Assembly (NCBI GenBank): GCA_045807725.1
Contig: JBJMGV010000009.1
Location: 19,747 to 83,746 of the forward strand
Reading direction: 5' to 3'
DNA length: 64,000 nucleotides
From: DATENM01 sp045807725
GTDB taxonomy: Bacteria; Acidobacteriota; Blastocatellia; UBA7656
A model generated the notes under the pieces. The model did not search any database. It had not been told where the DNA came from and was given only the letters and a program-made list of their open reading frames with translations. Position numbers and translations under genes: made by a program. Position 1 is the first letter of the stretch; each line of letters begins with the position of its first letter. This document shows, piece by piece, positions 59,393 through 64,000 of this stretch.

Positions 59393-60508
59393 TCACTCGC
59401 CGTTTGAGAACATCTGAAAGAACTCTTCGACCGGCGGCGGCGCGACGCGCGCGACTTCGAGATTTTCTTCGACGTGCGAGCGCTGGCTCATACCGATAAG
59501 CGCGGTGGTCACGCCCGGCGTCGAGCGCACGAATTGAATGGCGCGCTGGCCGTCGGTCTTCAGCCCTTTGAGTGTCGCGGCAATGAAATCCGGCAAACCT
59601 GCCGTCAGCCGCGCTTGCATAATAGACGCGCTGCACATCACCGTAAGACCTAATCGGTGCGCGGCCATCAACGGCGACAGCATCTCTCCATCAATCGCCT
59701 GATTGGTGTTGGTCAATGCTTCAGGCATGGCCAGGTTATATGGCAACTGGATGACGCGGAAGTGATGATTGTCACCGGCCACTTCGCGGGCGATGCCGAT
59801 CATCTCGGCAAGCGACAGGTAATCGCGCGCCTCCGCTGGCTGGCGGTAGCCGTTCCAGGTCGCCGTGCCGTAGAACTTTATGCGCCCGGCGGCGGCGGCT
59901 TCTTCAAGAAAGGTGAAGGCATCGCGGATGCGCCGGTTGAATTCGTCGCGCGCGACAGCTTGAAGCTGCGTCTCAGGATTATGAATGTAGTAAACGTCTA
60001 TGCAATCGAGGCCGAGATTTTCGAGGCTGCGCGACAACTGGTTGTCGAGATAGGTGGGCGTCATGCAATGGCTGCCGCCGACGATGTCGCTGGCCGCAGC
60101 CGCTCCGGTCCGAATGATGTTCTCGATGACCCAGGTGCGCGGGTCGCGCGGCGGCTCGTGGTCGAATGGGATGAAGCCGCCTTTTGTAGCGACAATCACT
60201 TCGTCGCGCGATGCCCGTCCGGCGGCGAACGCTTGAGCGAGGGCCGCGCCGATGGCTCGCTCGCTGCGCTGGAAGCGGTAGTTGATCGCTGAATCAATCA
60301 CGTTGCAGCCCAGTTCAATGGCGCGGCGAATGGCTTCCTGATACAGGCGATCCGTGCGGTCGTCCCAGTGGCCGAGATAAGTGCCAAGCCCTATCGATGA
60401 CATCAACAATTCGTCTTGCTGTCGGAAGTGGCCCGCCGCCGTCGAGGCTGCGAGCCGCGCCGCATAACGCCGTGTTCCCGCCGTCGTGGCGCATCCTGCA
60501 ATGCTCAT
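59393..60508 (-). CDS. Aldo/keto reductase family protein
   Basis: 371 residues from ATG 60508, with CAGGAGACG ahead. Family motifs: SIGLGTYLGHWD, DSAINYRFQRSERAIG (catalytic Asp/Tyr), VIVATKGGFIPFD (Lys) and CIDVYYIHNPETQ (His), then YGTATWNGYRQP and VTTALIGMSQRSHVEENL at the cofactor site. The N-terminal 40 residues are longer than usual. It would reduce aldehydes or ketones with NADPH in the cytoplasm; the substrate is unknown. It follows the Nudix gene by 65 bp on the same strand. Confidence 0.9.
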   Translation of the reverse strand: MSIAGCATTAGTRRYAARLAASTAAGHFRQQDELLMSSIGLGTYLGHWDDRTDRLYQEAIRRAIELGCNVIDSAINYRFQRSERAIGAALAQAFAAGRASRDEVIVATKGGFIPFDHEPPRDPRTWVIENIIRTGAAAASDIVGGSHCMTPTYLDNQLSRSLENLGLDCIDVYYIHNPETQLQAVARDEFNRRIRDAFTFLEEAAAAGRIKFYGTATWNGYRQPAEARDYLSLAEMIGIAREVAGDNHHFRVIQLPYNLAMPEALTNTNQAIDGEMLSPLMAAHRLGLTVMCSASIMQARLTAGLPDFIAATLKGLKTDGQRAIQFVRSTPGVTTALIGMSQRSHVEENLEVARVAPPPVEEFFQMFSNGE

Positions 60509-60573
60509 ATCGCGTCTCCTGTGTGAAGGTGGGCGTGCCGTGAGAGGTGCGCCCTTATGCGCGCGACATTGTA

Positions 60574-61020
60574 TCACAGCAGCGCGGCGAGCCGCTCTTT
60601 AGCGCGGCGCACCACCTCTTTTTCGTTAGCGAAGGCGAGCGCCGCGATGGCCTCGTCAATCTCGAACCAGCGCGCCTCGTTGACCTCGTCGTCGTGACGG
60701 CGCACGTCGCCGCTGACGTAACGCAGCAGATAAAAGTAAACGAATTTATGAAAGCGCACCGGCTGGCCGCGTTCACGCGAGACGTACCAGTATTCGATCT
60801 TGTCGAGCAGCTCGATCAGCTCGGTGTCTATGCCGGCCTCTTCGCGGACTTCACGCAAGGCGGCGGCCTCCGCGCTCTCATCCTGACCGACGATGCCTTT
60901 CGGCAACTGCCAGCGCCGCTTGTCGCCCACCGAGATCAACGCCACACAAAGCTGGCCGCGCCAGCGACGAAACGCCACGCCACCCGCAGAGGTCTGTATC
61001 CTGGTCGGCATCCTGCTCAT
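60574..61020 (-). CDS. Nudix hydrolase
   Basis: 148 residues. The Nudix box is complete: G-IVGQD-E-SAEAAAL-REVREEAG-I (GX5EX7REUXEEXGU), preceded by RRWQLPKG. It has the barrel TSAGGVAFRR and, at the C-terminus, DDEVNEARWFEIDEAIAAL. The protein hydrolyses nucleoside-diphosphate-linked substrates, perhaps diadenosine polyphosphates or oxidised nucleotides; the short length and box favour a general ADP-sugar/ApnA-type enzyme. It is probably in an operon with the downstream aldo/keto reductase. Confidence 0.93.
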   Translation of the reverse strand: MSRMPTRIQTSAGGVAFRRWRGQLCVALISVGDKRRWQLPKGIVGQDESAEAAALREVREEAGIDTELIELLDKIEYWYVSRERGQPVRFHKFVYFYLLRYVSGDVRRHDDEVNEARWFEIDEAIAALAFANEKEVVRRAKERLAALL

Positions 61021-61050
61021 CGTGATAGAGGAATTATATGAAGAAGGAAG

Positions 61051-61164
61051 CCAGAAGTCAGGAGTCAGAAGTCAGAATGGAAAAGAAGAGATTCTAAAAG
61101 GTAGCATAGAAGCGGAGGCGGCAGCCGACCTCCCTGTTCATTCTGACTTCTGACTTCTGACTCC
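61051..61164. repeat. Composite inverted repeat, GTCAG-word family, core type 1 (copy 3 of 3)
   Basis: Left arm CCAGAAGTCAGGAGTCAGAA and right arm TTCTGACTTCTGACTTCTGA. The core CAGAATGGAAAAGAAG..GAAGCGGAGGCGGCAGCCG matches the 33.0 kb copy closely, with a small internal deletion. It lies between the divergent Nudix and lactate permease genes, so it sits within or near both promoters. Confidence 0.9.
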
Positions 61165-61239
61165 CTTCCTCTTGTCACTTGTCACGCTCAGGTAGTAATC
61201 TGGCGGCCTCACCCATTCTTCGATGAAGAGACCAACAGG

Positions 61240-62964
61240 ATGAACTGGACACAGGTGTATGACCCGCTGGGCGCGTGGTGGCTGTCGACGCTGGTCGCGG
61301 CGTTGCCGGTCGTCGTGCTGTTGGGATTGCTCGCCGTCTTTCGCGTCAAGCCGCACTGGGCGGCTCTGATGGGCGCGATGACGGCAATGGTCTGCGCCAG
61401 CGCGGTCTTCGGTATGCCGTGGCGGCTGTCGGCGGCGAGCCTCGGTTATGGCGCGGCTTTCGGCATCTTGAAGATCGCCTGGATCGTCATCGCTGCCGTC
61501 TTTCTTTATGACGTGACCGTCTACACCGGCCAGTTCGAGATTATGAAGGCTTCCGTAGCGCGCATTACAGAAGACCGCCGCCTGCAAGCCTTGCTCATCG
61601 CCTTCTGTTTCGGCGCGCTCATCGAAGGCGCGGCGGGCTTCGGCGCTCCCGTAGCCATTGCCGGCGCGTTTCTGATCGGGCTTGGCTTCAGGCCGTTTCA
61701 CGCGGCGGCGCTGAACCTGATCGCCAACACCGCGCCGGTCGCCTGGGGCGCAATCGGCACGCCGGTTCACACGCTCGCCGCCGTGTCGGGTTTGCCCGAA
61801 GGCGATCTGAACGCGATGCTCGGTCGCATCCTGCCAATCACGGCTCTCATCGTACCGTTCTGGCTGGTGCGATCAATGGTCGGCTGGCGCGAAACGTTTG
61901 AAGTGTTGCCCGCCATCTTAGTCGTCGGCGTGTCGTTCGCATCGACGCAATTCGTCTGGTCGAACTTCGTTGATAGCAACCTTGTGGATATCGCCGGCGG
62001 CGTCGTGTCGTTGGTAGCGACGACCGTCTTTCTTCGCTTCTGGAAGCCAAAGCGCGTGTGGCGCTTCGCCGAAGAATCGGTTGAAGCGAACAATGAAGAA
62101 GCAAATGAAGAAGCGATAGCCACGCCCGTTATCACACGAGCAGCGAACGATACGCGCAGCACCGTACGCGTCAGCGAGCGGCGCTATTCGAGGCGTGCGA
62201 TTGCGCGGGCGTGGATGCCGTTCGTGCTGCTGACGCTGTTCGTTTTGCTGTGGGGCTTGCCCGCCATCAAGACGGCGATGAACCGCTGGACGACGCCCGC
62301 TTTCGAGCGCGGCGGCTGGGAAGTGCCGATGCTGCACGGGGCCGTCACGCGCGCTGCGCCGGTCGTTGCCCACCCGCAACCCGAAGCGGCGAAGTTCGAT
62401 CTCAACTGGCTGTCAGCAACGGGCACGGGTTGCTTTCTGGCGGCGCTGGTCGCGGGATTTCTGCTCGGCCTCGCGCCCGCCGAGATGGCAAAGATATTCT
62501 GGCGTACGATGGTCAGAATGCGCTTCGCCGTGTTGGCCATCGCGTTTATGTTGGGATTGGGATTCGTGACGCGCTATTCAGGGATGGATGCAGTGATGGG
62601 GCTGGCGTTCACGCGCACGGGCGTGTTGTTTCCCTTCTTCGGAACGTTTCTCGGCTGGCTCGGCGTCGCGCTGACCGGCAGCGATACGTCATCGAACGCA
62701 TTGTTCGGCGGCTTGCAGCGCATCACGGCGGAACAACTCGGCTTGAGTCCGGTGTTGATGTGCGCGGCCAACAGCGCCGGCGGCGTGATGGGCAAGATGG
62801 TTGACGCGCAATCTATCGTCGTCGCTACGGCAGCAACCAATCAAGTCGGCAACGAAGGCAGAATCTTTCGCTTCGTGCTGTGGCACTCGGTGGCGCTCGC
62901 CGCCATCGTCGGGCTGATCGTGATGGCTTACGCCTACGTCTTCAAGGGCGCAGTGCCGCACTAA
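61240..62964 (+). CDS. lldP: L-lactate permease
   Basis: 574 residues with about 12-14 membrane helices. LctP/LldP signatures are present: PHWAALMGAMTAMVCASAVFGMP, CFGALIEGAAGFGAPVAIAGAFLIGLGF, NTAPVAWGAIGTPVHTL, GVALTGSDTSSNALFGGLQ and ANSAGGVMGKMVDAQSIVVA. It imports lactate (and glycolate) with protons across the inner membrane. A soluble loop at about 275-325 (EANNEEANEEA) is charged. No lactate dehydrogenase genes adjoin. Reading direction is away from the Nudix gene; it is convergent with the RDD gene. Confidence 0.95.
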   Translation: MNWTQVYDPLGAWWLSTLVAALPVVVLLGLLAVFRVKPHWAALMGAMTAMVCASAVFGMPWRLSAASLGYGAAFGILKIAWIVIAAVFLYDVTVYTGQFEIMKASVARITEDRRLQALLIAFCFGALIEGAAGFGAPVAIAGAFLIGLGFRPFHAAALNLIANTAPVAWGAIGTPVHTLAAVSGLPEGDLNAMLGRILPITALIVPFWLVRSMVGWRETFEVLPAILVVGVSFASTQFVWSNFVDSNLVDIAGGVVSLVATTVFLRFWKPKRVWRFAEESVEANNEEANEEAIATPVITRAANDTRSTVRVSERRYSRRAIARAWMPFVLLTLFVLLWGLPAIKTAMNRWTTPAFERGGWEVPMLHGAVTRAAPVVAHPQPEAAKFDLNWLSATGTGCFLAALVAGFLLGLAPAEMAKIFWRTMVRMRFAVLAIAFMLGLGFVTRYSGMDAVMGLAFTRTGVLFPFFGTFLGWLGVALTGSDTSSNALFGGLQRITAEQLGLSPVLMCAANSAGGVMGKMVDAQSIVVATAATNQVGNEGRIFRFVLWHSVALAAIVGLIVMAYAYVFKGAVPH

Positions 62965-62990
62965 GCGACGCGGCGACACGGCGAAGGGAA
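62965..62990. repeat. Half-copy of the CGGCGACACGG word repeat
   Basis: GCGACGCGGCGACACGGCGA begins at the base after the lactate permease stop and uses the same words as the left arm at 34.35 kb, but no matching right arm follows before the RDD gene. Confidence 0.5.
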
Positions 62991-63005
62991 AGCCGACGCG
63001 GCGGT

Positions 63006-63794
63006 TCAGAGGTAGCGGGACTGGATGCGGCGCTGGCGCTCGATCTCTTCGAGTACGGTTTCGGGCGCGAGGCCGTCGGGCGCGAGGTTGAGCCGCGCCA
63101 GGATCGGCTGGGCGATGCGCGCGGCGAGCGCCACACGATTGGCGGCGGGCAGTTCGTAGCGACGTTTGAGGAAGGTTTCAATGGCGCGCAACTCGGTCTC
63201 GCTGAGCAGCCGCGCATCAACGGCGAACGAGGCCGGCGCGGCGCGTTCGAGCCGCTGCTGTTCGATGTTGGAAATCTTGATGATGTCGTCGAGCGAAGGC
63301 GCTTCGGTGGCGCGCTCTTTGACGACGACCGTGCCGGCGACGAAATCGCCTATGCGCTTGGAGCGCGCGCTGAAGATGATCGAGATGACGCCGATAGCGT
63401 AAGTCGGCGGCGGCATAAAATCGACCACCAGCCGCAGCAGGTTTCTCACGAAGACCTCGAAGAAGCGCACGGGCCGTCCGTCTTCGCGCACGACGCGCAG
63501 TCGCATCCAGCGCTTGCCCGGCGTCTGGCCGCTCCACAGCGTCTCGAAGGCCACGAAGTAACCCCAATAAACTCCGAAGACCAACAGCACGCTGATGGCC
63601 GCGACCCACACCGCCGAGCCGCGAAACAGCGGCCCATCGCTGAACGCGCCGGCGATGGCCAGCACCAGCACGATCAGCAGCACTTGAATCAAATGATCTA
63701 TCGCCGCCGCGATAAATCGATTGCCGACGTTGGCGAGCACGTAATGCAGTTCGACTCGCTCCGGCGTCTCGATGATGAGTTCGTCATCCAGCAT
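63006..63794 (-). CDS. RDD-family membrane protein
   Basis: 262 residues from ATG 63794 (the reading can extend to 63845 through a repeat, which I reject). The RDD domain has ANVGNRFIAAAIDHLIQVLLIVLV (the Arg/Asp pair), YFVAFETLWSGQTPGKRWMRLRV, VFVRNLLRLVVDFMPP and RIGDFVAGTVVVKER. Three membrane helices are predicted; the C-terminal 75 residues are soluble and helical. The family is of unknown or transport-linked function. It precedes the fourth hairpin repeat. Confidence 0.9.
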   Translation of the reverse strand: MLDDELIIETPERVELHYVLANVGNRFIAAAIDHLIQVLLIVLVLAIAGAFSDGPLFRGSAVWVAAISVLLVFGVYWGYFVAFETLWSGQTPGKRWMRLRVVREDGRPVRFFEVFVRNLLRLVVDFMPPPTYAIGVISIIFSARSKRIGDFVAGTVVVKERATEAPSLDDIIKISNIEQQRLERAAPASFAVDARLLSETELRAIETFLKRRYELPAANRVALAARIAQPILARLNLAPDGLAPETVLEEIERQRRIQSRYL

Positions 63795-63796
63795 AA

Positions 63797-64000
63797 GGCA
63801 GTGGTCAGTGGCCAGTGGCCAGTTATTAGTCGTTCGTTCGACCAAGCTCCGTTAGGAGCGCAATGTTTATAGTTCACGATGCAGTAGATCAAGCAAGCTC
63901 CGTCAGGAGCGGGATGTCAACATTGCGCCCCTACGGAGCTTCGTCACATCCTTCAGCTATATCTATAAACATCGCGCTCCTAACGGAGCTTGCAGATTAA
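63797..64000. repeat. Composite repeat, CTCCGT-hairpin family (copy 4 of 4, cut by window end)
   Basis: The left arm is GGCAGTGGTCAGTGGCCAGT. Four hairpins (AAGCTCCGTTAGGAGCG and variants) have the same ATGTTTATAG, GATGTCAACATTG and CTATAAACAT linkers. The right arm lies beyond the window. The left end begins 3 bp upstream of the RDD start codon, so the RDD ribosome site is inside the repeat. Confidence 0.88.

Overview
The window is GC-rich, densely coded bacterial chromosome with about 55 protein genes on both strands. I found no rRNA, tRNA, CRISPR array, phage or transposase gene. It most resembles an Acidobacteriota chromosome, probably Blastocatellia-like. The reasons are a secreted VWFA-related protein of the acidobacterial type, an arginine operon with an acyl-ornithine carbamoyltransferase in place of ordinary ArgF, many small secreted or membrane proteins, and very many intergenic hairpin repeats. 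The class-level placement is inference. Layout: 1-1161 carries a DUF1844 protein and a metallo-beta-lactamase-fold hydrolase cut by the window edge. 1501-9813 is a five-gene minus-strand operon, in transcription order DUF4331 protein, TPR protein, two-haem cytochrome c lipoprotein, GMC flavoprotein and patatin-like lipase. 10307-16614 holds mazG, a small disordered protein, an SDR dehydrogenase, a small membrane protein, a ceramidase-like secreted enzyme and an amidohydrolase. 16950-23636 holds a subtilase, a tiny membrane protein, a lone receiver, a Crp/Fnr regulator, the VWFA protein, an OmpA-type protein and a small secreted protein. 23805-31575 is the arginine cluster argR, argG, P-loop NTPase, argC, argD, argF', argB, with palindromic candidate ArgR sites over the argR promoter. 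31527-34344 has a secreted-protein remnant, a zinc-ribbon/FHA protein and a PP2C phosphatase. 34551-40060 has a GH63-like glucosidase, a secreted HExxH protein and a 3D-domain cell-wall protein. 40404-41034 is an AT-richer PIN toxin/antitoxin pair. 41171-46476 is the serine cluster: DUF1015, ackA, serA, serC. 46562-54567 has a 2002-residue alpha-2-macroglobulin divergent from an M28 peptidase. 54594-63794 holds small membrane proteins, a YitT transporter, DUF421, a TonB/TolA-like protein, an aldo/keto reductase, a Nudix hydrolase, a lactate permease and an RDD protein. The clearest signal beyond the genes is a set of about 17 composite intergenic repeats. Most are built as short tandem words on the left, a core, and the same words inverted on the right. 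Several begin directly at the stop codon of the upstream gene, and two overlap it. Two families recur with a conserved core: one with 3 copies near 11.6, 33.0 and 61.1 kb, and one with 4 copies near 26.9, 42.5, 59.2 and 63.9 kb made of about 17 short hairpin units. They look like non-autonomous REP/BIME-like mobile hairpins. Functionally, the two biosynthetic clusters supply arginine and serine, FHA and PP2C are a phospho-signalling pair, and the DUF4331-to-patatin operon looks like an uncharacterised redox/lipid system.
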